From Scolanthus callimorphus (Eukaryota > Cnidaria > Anthozoa > Actiniaria > Edwardsiidae), in the NCBI GenBank assembly GCA_033964015.1, contig CM066919.1, forward strand, positions 25,181,204-25,245,203: a stretch of 64,000 nucleotides of DNA. The letters run 5' to 3'. Shown piece by piece: positions 1-10,300 of the stretch (position 1 is the stretch's first letter; every line of letters begins with the position of its first letter). Under the pieces are notes generated by a model that saw only the letters and a list, made by a program, of their open reading frames with translations, did no database searches and was not told where the DNA came from. The position numbers were made by a program, and so were the translations under genes.

Positions 1-60
1 TTAGTGTTATAATTAGGACACACGGGACCCGTGCTCTGAAGGTTGTTTTGACTATAGTAA

Positions 61-294
61 AGAGCGGATTTCAGACGAGTATCCCGCGAAGTAAATCATA
101 CTTGAGTTTGTAACACGATTTTATTGGCTGAGGTTTTGGATCTTTCTAAGTCAACCAATCAGAATGCGAAGAAAAACCAAACACACAACGCCCCTTGATT
201 TTGGGGTCGCGACTTGTTTATTGTTGGATGGGTTTCATTTCTGATTGGAAGCTGAGTGTTTTACTTTACGATTAGTTTTAACACTCATCTGAAA
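61..294. mobile_element. MITE-like inverted-repeat element
   Basis: The left end reads AGAGCGGATTTCAGACGAGT and the right end near 281 reads ACACTCATCTGAAAC, its approximate reverse complement. The interior holds paired ATTGGCTGA/CCAATCAG-type motifs and no open frame. Related ends occur at 7573, 21466 and 26071. This is a non-autonomous DNA transposon family by structure; its superfamily is not determined. Confidence 0.5.
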
Positions 295-533
295 CTATCT
301 GCATTGTCATGACATAAACATTCCTTTTTACATCTACAAAATGTACATCTACAAAATGGGTAATTCCAGAAAATATATGTACCCCCCCCCACGGACGGCA
401 CTAGGTTTTGACCCCCCCCCCCCCCCCCCCCCCCCCCAATCCATCCAGAATTTCCAAAATGGCTTACCCCCCATGCATATAGAATTCCTGAGAGGTTAAC
501 ATAGCTACCAGCTTCAACCCCCCCCCCCCTCCC

Positions 534-708
534 TGTAGTGGGCACGTGACTGATCACGTGCATAACATGTGCGAGAGGCGTGCGAGAGAGCAAAAAGAGT
601 TCACTGGAGTCTCAGGAGTCGTGATGTTGTGAAAAACTCAAGTTTACAATAAACCGTTTAGTTAAAAGCTAGTCCTTCCTTCATACAAGTAGTAGAGAAC
701 CATCTACA
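534..708 (+). repeat. 5' LTR
   Basis: The 175-bp repeat is identical to 6774-6948 and has TG...CA ends. It contains two CACGTG E-box cores (GGCACGTGAC and GATCACGTGC) near its start and AATAAA at about 650, giving a plausible internal promoter and polyadenylation signal. Confidence 0.95.
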
Positions 709-710
709 AG

Positions 711-725
711 TGGCGGAGAACCCTC
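711..725 (+). other. Candidate tRNA primer-binding site
   Basis: TGGCGGAGAACCC begins two bases after the 5' LTR, the usual place. It starts with TGG, the complement of a tRNA CCA end. I cannot name the tRNA from the sequence. Confidence 0.55.
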
Positions 726-757
726 AGTCAAGATCCAACGGTGGAGAAATCACAGCA

Positions 758-3700
758 ATGGCGTCGGTGGCGGAGCTTCAAGGAATTGTCGCGGGACTTG
801 TCAGTGTAGTCAAACAATCGGCAACGAATCTTAGCAAAATGCAGGAAACAGTGGGAAACCTGGCAGAAGGTTTACAAGCAGGAATGGCCACAGGAAATTC
901 TCCAAGCTTACGTTTACCTTCACTTCAACTGCCGAAGTTCAAGTGCGATAAAACAGTTAAGGACGACATCACGGACTTCATAGAACAATTCGAGCAACAA
1001 GTCAGCCATCTTAACGGAGACACAAAACTAGCATTACTTGAGCAACAATGCGAGGGCGAATGGCCTAGATCGGTACTTACTAGAACCAAGACCACCGAAG
1101 GATATGCAGCGAAAACACCACAAGACAAATTCAAAGCATGCATCGATGCTTTGAATAAAGAATTTGGCGAAGCAAAACAAGACAAATGCCGCCGCCTCGC
1201 TCGTGAACTGAGCGCCATGACACAACAAACAAGCGAGACAGTCGAAGCCTTTGCATTCCGTTTCAGGAAACTTCTCCATCAACTCGACTCCCTTGGTGAA
1301 AAGATCGGCAAAGACTGCCCAACATTTGTTGTATCACAGTTCATTTCCAAGATTAAACCGGAGATTGCTCAACAACTAATCGTTAAAGCGGAGGAATTTA
1401 CTTCATTGGATAAAGCCGTCGAAGCAGCGCGACGTGTAGAAATCGCCCTATCACCGAGATCTGACAAGCCAAGTCTCGCAAGTCAGTCAAGTTTGCTTGA
1501 TGAATGGAAACTCGAGGCAAACGCTTTTGTTTCGCTTCCTACACCTCGGAGTCCAAGAAAGTGTTATAACTGCGGTCAGACCACTCATTTGAAACGAGAC
1601 TGTCCCAAGGAACGCAAACAGGAAGAAATTTGTCGGAATTACAATCGGTTTACGAAAGCACATTGCGAGGAGCAAAATAACAAGTGTAAATTCGGTCGAC
1701 TACACAAGTGCTCAGAATGTCATCAGTGGAACTGTAAAGCCCTTAACCATGTACAGAAAGGCAAACCCCACGCTACAAATGATGAATTGGCCTCACTCCG
1801 ACAACAACTGGTCGTTCTCACAACAAAACTGGGACAAGTTGAAAGTAAACTAAATCAAAATGGCGGCGCTTCGCAACAACAACAAGACAACTCAGTGGCA
1901 CCTGAGATCACGGCGCACGTGTCAACGCCAGTGACCAGCGATCCAACTGAACAACAGTCTTCCAGTTCATTATTTGGACTACCTGCAGTAATATCTCCTG
2001 ACTTGGACCTGCAACATAGGAACATTTTGTGGACTTCAATTTCGTCTGCAGGGCAAAAGCTACCACTACCGGTGGACAGTTGCTGTTCGGTATCATTGGT
2101 TAGCCTACAACATGCCGAATTTGTGGCTTCAAAGCGACCAGAGCTGAAATTTGAACGACTAGACCAGCCAATACCAGTCACAGTGGCCGACCCAAATTCA
2201 AATATGAGAGCTATTGGGAAAATGGACATCCCAATCACATGGAGCAATGGAAATGAAACATTGTTTACTATGCTAGTGGTTCCTGGTTTGGTCTGGCCTG
2301 TACTATTCGGAGAGAACCACTTACACACTACTCAAGCCTTAGTGGATCACCATACGCCATCAATCTCATTTCGACACCCTAGCATGCAGTTTGTTATCCC
2401 ATGTTCTTTGGACAACCCACTCAAGGGATTTGCTGGAAACGCACCTCAGGGAGTATCATCTAGTCGTGGCTCGACTTCAAAGCCTCACGCTGGTGTTACT
2501 TGTTTACTCACGGCTGCACCAGTGCCTGGAACATTTCAATGCCCGATGCCTCTTCATCGAGGGCTGAATTTTATCAACGTGTGCATTACGATGTCAGCAG
2601 CTTTCCTTATTTACGGTGCCCTTCAACCAGGTTTGTGGATCGATGGCACAGTGATTCAGCCTGGAGTTACAGTGATGAGTGGTCCATTCAGTATGGACAC
2701 TATTACTAGTCATGCTTACCCGAAAGGAGATGCGCCAACCAATGTGCAACTTGTTGATCTGGATAATCATACAGAGGAACAATCTGTACAAAGTGTTCCG
2801 GATATGGATACTTCATACATTACTACTCTTGTGGTTGAGTGTAAGCAGAACAGAGCTGTTATTGACGATAACATTATCCTTGGACATGTTCGGGCTATGA
2901 CTCACGAAGATAGCGAGCTACTCAATGATGCTGCCAATGACACTGCTAGTCAACTTGCGGACAGTTGGTTAGCATGGGCAGACACACAACAGAACTCAGA
3001 AAATCGGAACACTGACTCTACTCGTTTCGCAAATGCTAGTGAATTTGGATTTTGTGCACCTAAGGTATGGCAAATTGACATTCAGAACAAGGAAATGGAA
3101 GCCAATGGACTGGACTCTTCTATTTTATCACCTTTCAGTGACTTACTGGAACTGGAACACCCTCAGGAATTTCCGCCAGTAACTGAGGAACAGTGCACAC
3201 AAGATAACACTCAGGCTATCCTTGAGGCACTTGATTTGGATGGCCCCAATTATAGTCACGTTGATCAGAACACTATTGCGAGATTTAAGGACCTGATAAG
3301 ACAATACCCAACTGCTTTTCTTGTTTCGGGACAATCACTAGGAGCTGTTAAGGGATTTGAACACAGGATTGAAACAGGGGATGCTGCTCCCATTTATCGT
3401 CATCCATACCGGAAGAGCCCAGAGGAGTTACGGGCAATTAAGACAGAAATTGAACGGATGCTAAAACTCCAGATTATCCAACCAAGCAAGTCAGAATGGG
3501 GATCACCATGTATTTTAGTTCGAAAACCGCTCGAGAATGGAAAACCTCAGCCTCCAAGATTTGTTGTGGATTACCGCGGATTGAACAGTGTCACTCGTGG
3601 GGATGGATATTGTATACCGGCAGTGTCTACAGTGCTAGATTCAGTGAGTCAAGGGAAAGTATTTGCATGCTGTGACCTAGTAAGTGCTTATTGGCAAATT

Positions 3701-6682
3701 CCCATAAGAAAGTGTGACCGCAACAAAACTGCCTTTAGCACTCACGTAGGACTCTATGAATTTTTGCGGTTGCCCTACGGATTAAAAACGGCGACTAATA
3801 CGTTTCAACGCATCTTAAACACTGTTTTTGCAGACTATTTGCACAAGTGGCTTGTGATTTACGTAGACGACATCATTCAATGGGCACAAAATGATGAGGA
3901 AGCTTTGACTCACTATCAACTTTTGTTTGAGAGACTTGTTTCAGCTGGAATGCAACTCAAACCTACTAAGTGCAAGTTTTTTGCAAGAGAAATTAACATT
4001 TTGGGACATCGAGTAACACAAGAGGGACGGAAACCCTTAAGTAAAGGCACTGAGGCAATTTTGTCAATGCCTGTACCCTCCAACACATCTGCGGTCAAGA
4101 GATTTCTTGGACTTTGTGGTTTCTTCAGGGATTTTATTCCATGCATGTCTACTCGTACTCAAGCTCTCAGGCAACTCCTCAAAAAGGGAGTGCCATTTCA
4201 CTGGACTGAAAACACTCGGAAAGAGTTTGATGACTTGAAACAGGCAATTACGGGGCCCGATGTTATGCTATATCACCCTGACTGGAACATGGAATTTGAA
4301 GTTCATGTTGATGCCAGTAAGCTAGGATGTGGAGCTATGCTTGCTCAGGAACTTAATGGAGTATTACGTCCAGTACGATTTGCTTCAAGAGCATTTACCC
4401 CTTCAGAGTCAAGATGGTCGACAATGCATCAAGAACTTTTTGCTATGAAATGGGGACTGGAACAGTTTCGCCCATATGTGCTGGGTCGAAGATTCAAAGT
4501 TGTTACGGATCATGCAAATTTGAAATGGCTTACTAACATGGCACCTCAGCAAGCGAAAGTAGCTCGATGGTGCATGTCTATGGCTGAATTTGACTTTTAC
4601 ATTGAACATCGGAAAGGAGAAAACAATGTGGTTCCTGACGTACTTAGTCGTCAGCCTATTGTGGGTTATGTTGCAACTGAATGTGATGTGATTCCACCAG
4701 ACGATGGAATTGTTTCATTTTTGGTTATTGCTTCAGCAGTGGATGTACCCAATCACACTCCAGACTTAGTAACGGAATTATTTGACAGAGATATTGTTTG
4801 CTTGCAAAATGCTTGTTTGTCATCTCAGTCTGGTTGTATGTACCCAATGTGTCTAGATACTCAAGTGACACCCAAACACAAGCATGTTGGAAGAGTAAAG
4901 GACACAGTTCATCATGTTGAAACAGTAAACAACTCAACAGACACCAACCCAAAGGAACCTGGACTTACTAGTTGGAACATTGAGGACTTCCAAAATCTTC
5001 AGACTCTCAATACTAACAGAGCAACATTTGCAAAGAAACAACAAGAGGATTACTGGTGTAAATTGCTAATTAATTTTCATCGTTCTTCTGGTGACAAATC
5101 TGAACTGAAAGACATTCCAGCAAAGGACTTACAATGGGTCAAACAAATGGCAAAGAGATCAATTGTAATGGATGGTTTACTTATGTATCATGATGAGTTT
5201 ATGGAGGACCCAAATCATTATCGCATTATGGTACCAAATGACATTGAACTACAGAGGCACTTGTTACGGGTCTATCACGATTCCCCAGTGGGTATGCATC
5301 GGGGACGTGAAGCTACTTATGGAGCATTGTCACATGACTTTTACTGGAGAAATATGTCAAAACATGTGCGGAACTGGATTCGTCGCTGCTCAGACTGTAT
5401 CAAGTTTAAAACTAATGAACAGAAACATGGACCAATGCATGTTCAAATGTATCAGTATCCCTTCCATACTATTGGAATTGACTATGTTGGACAGCTACCA
5501 ACCACACCCAATGGGCACAAATGGATTCTGACTGCAGTTTGCCCTTATTCAAATTTTTTACGTGCTATCCCAGTAACAGACAAACTGGCTACAACAGCAG
5601 CTAGAGCATTGTTTGATCATGTATTTTTGCAGTATGGATTTCCCTCAGTCTTGTTAAGTGATCAAGGTGGTGAATGGCTAAATGCAGTGTTACGCCACAT
5701 CATCAAGCTTCTGTCCATAAAACATGTTGTAACTACAAGTTACCGCCCACGGCTAAATGGCAGTACCGAGCGTGTGCATAGGTGGTTGAATGCAGCTATT
5801 GGAATCTACTGTGAGAAATACCAGGAACGTTGGGAGGACTTTTTGCAACCAGCAGTCTATGTCCACAATGTTTCACCAATCCCCGGAACTGGTTCTATTA
5901 GTCCTTTTTACTTGGTCTTTGGTCGCATTGCACCTTCACCGGAGACAATTGCACTGGACTTACCACCAGAAAAACTTTCTCTAAATGATTATGCAGCACA
6001 GCTTGTATTGCGCATGTATGAAGCTCACAAGCACTTAAACAACATTAAGGCAGACATGAAGAGAACTCAAAGGGAGTACTATGATAAACTTTCTAAGGAC
6101 ACGGACATTGCAGATGGAAAGCTTGTTTTTGTTCGCAGACCGCCTCCTAGTTCTCAGGCTAAAGGCTCAGCATCAAGGTTTATTCGCAAGTTTGATGGTC
6201 CATATGTTGTACAGGGACACGTGCATGGAAGACAAGATTTGTTAAGCCTCAGACACAAGTTTACAGGTGCAGTGCTACAAACTGTAAATATTGAAAAACT
6301 TGTACTTGTTCCTGATTCATTGGATCAGGATTTACGTGAGGACATTGACCTACCCCTTCCAGAGAGAGAACCTACCCAGAAGGCCATGGGGTCAAATGCA
6401 ACTACAACTAACTCTAACAAAACTGTAGATTCAGATGTAGCTAAAGTGGCATACACCTTTGGACAATATCTTGTGGACCGCCCTAACTGTATGTCTTATG
6501 CTTCTGAAGCTTGTAAGTTTGTGTATTCCAAAATACCAGAGGCACAGGAAATACTGAGTCGGTGCGGCAGACTCAAAGGGCTGGCATCTAAATGCCCCTA
6601 CTTGTCAATCGTAGGAGGCTCAACTGGAGGAACTTATCAGATCAAACTCAATGAGGACATGTTTGCTTCGTTAAGTGCTTAG
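758..6682 (+). CDS. Gag-Pol polyprotein of the Ty3/gypsy element
   Basis: This is one uninterrupted frame of 1974 codons from the first ATG; the frame is open from 710, but only with a GTG start. The capsid-like gag region is followed by a CCHC zinc knuckle (CYNCGQTTHLKRDC, about residue 268). An aspartic-protease-like site reads VDSC (about 440), where DSG or DTG is expected. The reverse transcriptase has FVVDYRGLN and YVDD (about 1035). RNase H shows HVDASK, HQELFA and VTDHANLKWL. Integrase has an HHCC finger (HRG...CSDC), DDE residues in GIDYVG, SDQGGEW and STERVH, and a C-terminal GPY-type motif (KFDGPYVV). No stop or frameshift separates gag from pol, and no chromodomain is obvious. The frame is intact, so the element may be active. 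Confidence 0.95.
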   Translation: MASVAELQGIVAGLVSVVKQSATNLSKMQETVGNLAEGLQAGMATGNSPSLRLPSLQLPKFKCDKTVKDDITDFIEQFEQQVSHLNGDTKLALLEQQCEGEWPRSVLTRTKTTEGYAAKTPQDKFKACIDALNKEFGEAKQDKCRRLARELSAMTQQTSETVEAFAFRFRKLLHQLDSLGEKIGKDCPTFVVSQFISKIKPEIAQQLIVKAEEFTSLDKAVEAARRVEIALSPRSDKPSLASQSSLLDEWKLEANAFVSLPTPRSPRKCYNCGQTTHLKRDCPKERKQEEICRNYNRFTKAHCEEQNNKCKFGRLHKCSECHQWNCKALNHVQKGKPHATNDELASLRQQLVVLTTKLGQVESKLNQNGGASQQQQDNSVAPEITAHVSTPVTSDPTEQQSSSSLFGLPAVISPDLDLQHRNILWTSISSAGQKLPLPVDSCCSVSLVSLQHAEFVASKRPELKFERLDQPIPVTVADPNSNMRAIGKMDIPITWSNGNETLFTMLVVPGLVWPVLFGENHLHTTQALVDHHTPSISFRHPSMQFVIPCSLDNPLKGFAGNAPQGVSSSRGSTSKPHAGVTCLLTAAPVPGTFQCPMPLHRGLNFINVCITMSAAFLIYGALQPGLWIDGTVIQPGVTVMSGPFSMDTITSHAYPKGDAPTNVQLVDLDNHTEEQSVQSVPDMDTSYITTLVVECKQNRAVIDDNIILGHVRAMTHEDSELLNDAANDTASQLADSWLAWADTQQNSENRNTDSTRFANASEFGFCAPKVWQIDIQNKEMEANGLDSSILSPFSDLLELEHPQEFPPVTEEQCTQDNTQAILEALDLDGPNYSHVDQNTIARFKDLIRQYPTAFLVSGQSLGAVKGFEHRIETGDAAPIYRHPYRKSPEELRAIKTEIERMLKLQIIQPSKSEWGSPCILVRKPLENGKPQPPRFVVDYRGLNSVTRGDGYCIPAVSTVLDSVSQGKVFACCDLVSAYWQIPIRKCDRNKTAFSTHVGLYEFLRLPYGLKTATNTFQRILNTVFADYLHKWLVIYVDDIIQWAQNDEEALTHYQLLFERLVSAGMQLKPTKCKFFAREINILGHRVTQEGRKPLSKGTEAILSMPVPSNTSAVKRFLGLCGFFRDFIPCMSTRTQALRQLLKKGVPFHWTENTRKEFDDLKQAITGPDVMLYHPDWNMEFEVHVDASKLGCGAMLAQELNGVLRPVRFASRAFTPSESRWSTMHQELFAMKWGLEQFRPYVLGRRFKVVTDHANLKWLTNMAPQQAKVARWCMSMAEFDFYIEHRKGENNVVPDVLSRQPIVGYVATECDVIPPDDGIVSFLVIASAVDVPNHTPDLVTELFDRDIVCLQNACLSSQSGCMYPMCLDTQVTPKHKHVGRVKDTVHHVETVNNSTDTNPKEPGLTSWNIEDFQNLQTLNTNRATFAKKQQEDYWCKLLINFHRSSGDKSELKDIPAKDLQWVKQMAKRSIVMDGLLMYHDEFMEDPNHYRIMVPNDIELQRHLLRVYHDSPVGMHRGREATYGALSHDFYWRNMSKHVRNWIRRCSDCIKFKTNEQKHGPMHVQMYQYPFHTIGIDYVGQLPTTPNGHKWILTAVCPYSNFLRAIPVTDKLATTAARALFDHVFLQYGFPSVLLSDQGGEWLNAVLRHIIKLLSIKHVVTTSYRPRLNGSTERVHRWLNAAIGIYCEKYQERWEDFLQPAVYVHNVSPIPGTGSISPFYLVFGRIAPSPETIALDLPPEKLSLNDYAAQLVLRMYEAHKHLNNIKADMKRTQREYYDKLSKDTDIADGKLVFVRRPPPSSQAKGSASRFIRKFDGPYVVQGHVHGRQDLLSLRHKFTGAVLQTVNIEKLVLVPDSLDQDLREDIDLPLPEREPTQKAMGSNATTTNSNKTVDSDVAKVAYTFGQYLVDRPNCMSYASEACKFVYSKIPEAQEILSRCGRLKGLASKCPYLSIVGGSTGGTYQIKLNEDMFASLSA

Positions 6683-6757
6683 CACCCTTTAAGAAGGGGT
6701 GGAGACAGGACACTTATACGTTTAGTTATGTTTAGTTCAGTTAGGAAATGCCCTTTT

Positions 6758-6773
6758 TAAAGAAGGGATGGAC
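6758..6773 (+). other. Polypurine tract of the LTR element
   Basis: AAAGAAGGGATGGAC immediately precedes the 3' LTR, as expected for the plus-strand primer. A second purine-rich copy (AAGAAGGGGTGGAGACAGGA) lies near 6691. Confidence 0.7.
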
Positions 6774-6948
6774 TGTAGTGGGCACGTGACTGATCACGTG
6801 CATAACATGTGCGAGAGGCGTGCGAGAGAGCAAAAAGAGTTCACTGGAGTCTCAGGAGTCGTGATGTTGTGAAAAACTCAAGTTTACAATAAACCGTTTA
6901 GTTAAAAGCTAGTCCTTCCTTCATACAAGTAGTAGAGAACCATCTACA
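6774..6948 (+). repeat. 3' LTR
   Basis: This copy appears identical to 534-708 over its whole 175 bp. It is followed by TCCC, matching the four bases before the 5' LTR. Confidence 0.95.
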
Positions 6949-7209
6949 TCCCCCCCCCCCCCCATGCAGGCAGAATTCCGAGCTTAAAAAACCCCTCCCA
7001 TTCAGAATTTCCAAATGCCGCCCGTCCCCGGGGTACATATATTTTCTGGAATTGCCCAATGCTGGATAATTCAATACCTAAATACAATCAAAGTGCTCAT
7101 CTAATCCAAAACCTATTTACATATATTCTGAGCATTTCTTCCTGAATCATATGTGCTAGTTGTATAATTTTCGACAACGTTCAACAATAAAATATTGTAC
7201 ATCCTGTAA

Positions 7210-7268
7210 ACACGAGTTTGCTTTCGCCTGGCCGCCATCTTGGATTTGTGACAAAATGTGACAAATCC
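7210..7268 (+). repeat. Single arm of a palindromic element
   Basis: The segment around CACGAGTTTGCTTTCGCCTG and CCGCCATCTTGGATTTGTGA matches one arm of the palindrome at 58825-58946. Bases 6959-7397 are otherwise repeat remnants and probable 3' flank of the Dispatched gene, with no coding signal. Confidence 0.6.
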
Positions 7269-7397
7269 CGCAAGCTTGATTTCCAAATAATTTCCAGTAA
7301 TAACTGATACCTTTTTCGCATACCTGGGATAGGCTAGGATAGGGCCGTGGATCTTTGAAAGAAAAGAGACCCGCATTTTCAATACTGTTGATCAGGA

Positions 7398-10300
7398 TTA
7401 TAACACAGTGACAATTTCATCTTTTTCACCATCACAGGAGGGGCTCCCTTTTCTTGGTGAAGGTGGAGGTTTTTCGTCGACCACTGGAGCCATTTCTTCT
7501 TGGGTTGTAATAAGACTCTCATCATCAGGGTTAACCCGACATCTCCTTGGGCAAAACCTGAAAAAGATTATTATTGCGGATTTCAGATGAGTGTCAAAAA
7601 CTAAACCCAAAGTAAATTCACTTACACTCCGAAAGAAAAGAAATTCAAGAACTGACCAATCAAGGGACGAAGATAGTACGACCTGGTTCACTAGTCATGG
7701 ATCAATGAAATAGCGAGACACTGTTTGTTTGGTTTGAAACGATGATAAGCATGTGCTAGAGCACGGAGAGGGTAGAGACGAGTGGTTGGAGGAGCGATAG
7801 AGATGGGAAAATTGTAGGAGGAACGATGGAGAGGCGGTGATAAACGGAGTGGGAGGAATGATGTCGAAGAGGTAGTGTAGGGAGAGGTGGAGTAGGAAGA
7901 ACAATGATGAGGAGGTGGGGCGGGGAGAGTTTGAGGGAGGAAATGAGGTGGAACAACAAGATGGAGCTTGGAGAGAGGAGAGTGATCGAAGGAGTAACGA
8001 TGCTGATGAGGAGGAGTAGGGTGGGAGATGATGAGGGGGACAACAAGGAGGTGGACCATAGAGAGGGGAAAGGAAAGTGGTTCGAGAAACGATAGGGAGG
8101 TGATAAAAGGATTGTGAGGAGTGAAAATTGGGAGGTAGAGCGGGGACAGATGGTTAGGAGGATACAAGGTGGTAAGACAAGGAGATTAAGCACGAGGAGG
8201 AGGGTAGTAAGGGGGACGATGGGAGGATGTGATAAAGGGAGTGGGAATGATGATAGGGAGGTGGAGTGGGGAGGGGATGCGTAGGAAGAGCCATGACGAG
8301 GACGTGGAGCGTACAGGTAGTTATCAGGGGATGAGGTGCAGGGGCGGATTTAGACCAGTGCAACCGAAGCAAATGCTACGGTCAGATTTGAGCGACTTTT
8401 TTAATTTGTCCTTCTTAGTCGCTTTGATAGCTTCTAATTTATTTTATTCTGGTCTTCTACATTTGTTTATCCTATAGGTGCTAAACATAATTTTCTACGT
8501 TATGTTTGCCGCTCTCAGTTACCCTTTCCAGAATCATCTGTCGTTTTGCATAATCTCCGTTGCGAGCGAGCGCCGAATTTCATCGATTGATGTTCGACAA
8601 GCCAACGACGGCGTTCGTTGCCGCCGAGAGATGATACTATATTTAGCGACTTTGTTGCTCCTATTGCATGCTAAAAACAGTAATTCCAGCACCCGTTGCT
8701 GGGGGTCTTGTTACTATTTTTGGTGAAACGGCTCCTGTCCGCTCCTGTCAGGCGACTAAAAATAACTTTTTGCCAGACGTATTGAAACAGCGATCGTGCC
8801 TAGCTAGCTACTGTTTGCGTCGCCTGTGAAAATGGATTCTAACGTGGGAGAGAGTCACGGATCTTCTCCGCGAATTTTCTCTGCTCGGTGATGTTGAAAG
8901 AAAACATTCTTCGATGAAAATACAACACAAATGCACTGTGTAGTCACATAATACATTCGTGTGCGATGAGTTTGAAGAGTTATACCCTGCGAGCAGTGAT
9001 TCCTCTGCTCGCAGGGTAGAAGAGTTTACAATTTCCAAAGCCAAGAAGGCGCCTAGAAAAGCATTTCTGCGAGAGGTAAGTTACAGAACATCTTTTCCTA
9101 ATATCAAATCCGGCTGAGTATGACTATGAAGTTTAATTTATTTCAGTTAAACTGTTTGAACACAGCTTGACATGGCTTGAGAAGCTATTCATGTTCTCGC
9201 CTTTTTCCTTCAAGTATAAATAGAAGCATGCAACCACAATTATTCTCATATCATTGAAGAATCAACTTTAGACAGCATAACTTAAATTTGTGCTTTCCGC
9301 TGTATCCCAATAAATGATCGTTTAGCTGATTTAGGATTGTAGAAATATTGCATTTTTATCCTTTGCGCGGTGAAGTTACAAATTGGTTGAAATGTAGGGC
9401 GTCTGCGGAAAAAAGTGCAGTCAACAGTGAATGCATGATTCATATCATTGAATCCACTAAAAATCCCTGAGTGAGTTTGAAACTCACGACGACCTTGATT
9501 GTTAGAAATTTACATGCAATGAAACACAGATTTCTATAGATGTTCGTACAGGCTAGGGAGATATTTGCTGGCAACTAGTAACCCAGGTCACCCAGTGCAC
9601 TATCGAAAACCACGCGCGGGCAAACGCGTTTGTTGGAGGTATTTTCTAAAACTCCAACATGTATACGCTATTTTGAATAGTTTTCTGTAAAAAGTAGATT
9701 AACACGTCTGGTGTATATTACTTTTACGCCAACTGTATCCCGACCAAATTTTTTTTCATAGTTATCAATGATTGCGCTACGGTCAGATTTTTTCCTAAAT
9801 CCGCCCCTGGTGGAACAACAAGGAGATGAGGAACTTTGAGGAGGAAGAGGGGCACATGGAGAGGTGGTTGGAAGATGAGGATGACGAAAAAAAATAAGAA
9901 GGAAGAGGAGCTTGGAGAGGTAGTTCGGAGATGAGGATAAGAAGGAAGAACACGTAGGTGGAGCAAGGAGTGGGGAAAGGAAAGTGGTTTGAGGACCGAT
10001 GGGAGGAATCGATGAAGGAAGATGAGTAGTGAAGAAAGGAGGTGAGCAGGGGAAGGGGGTCAAATAAGAAAACAATGTAGAAGCAGTGATTAATATTTAC
10101 TTGGATAAGCTGAGCTGTCCAAAGTTATTGGTCGGTCCGATGGCAGCACAGAAGGACTGGAAGACAAAGGTGGAGTAGAGATAGCTGAAGAACATGACAA
10201 GCATAAGGAACACGCCCAGCTGGTTGTACACGAGAACCACTGAAGGCATCATTAATGCACCTATGGAGAAAATAGAACACAGGAATGTGGCTTATTTTAT

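Larger units (their letters stand above)
534..6948 (+). mobile_element. Full-length Ty3/gypsy LTR retrotransposon
   Basis: Two direct repeats of 175 bp (534-708 and 6774-6948) flank a single gag-pol frame. Both begin TGTAG and end CTACA, and I see no difference between them. The flanks carry the same four bases, TCCC, at 530-533 and 6949-6952, a target-site duplication. A candidate primer-binding site starts TGGCGGAGAACCC at 711, two bases after the 5' LTR. A purine-rich tract (AAAGAAGGGATGGAC) abuts the 3' LTR. The order protease, reverse transcriptase, RNase H, integrase is that of Ty3/gypsy. No envelope frame follows pol. Identical LTRs imply a very recent insertion. Confidence 0.95.
358..7058. 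mobile_element. Old inverted-repeat element split by the gypsy insertion
   Basis: Bases 358-385 (GGGTAATTCCAGAAAATATA then TGTACCCC) are mirrored at 7030-7058 (GGGGTACATATATTTTCTGG then AATTGCCCA) with one mismatch over 28 bases. Without the LTR element the two halves would form an element of about 280 bp rich in poly-C and GAATTTCC motifs. A related element lies at 39070-39257. Confidence 0.6.

Noticed and set aside
1..7060. Endogenous virus with an envelope gene
   Set aside because: Nothing but about 90 bases separates the pol stop from the 3' LTR, so no envelope frame exists.
7691..8372. Long Ser/Pro/Leu frames on the minus strand
   Set aside because: Caused by the pyrimidine-rich strand of a degenerate repeat; no domain, and several frames are open at once.
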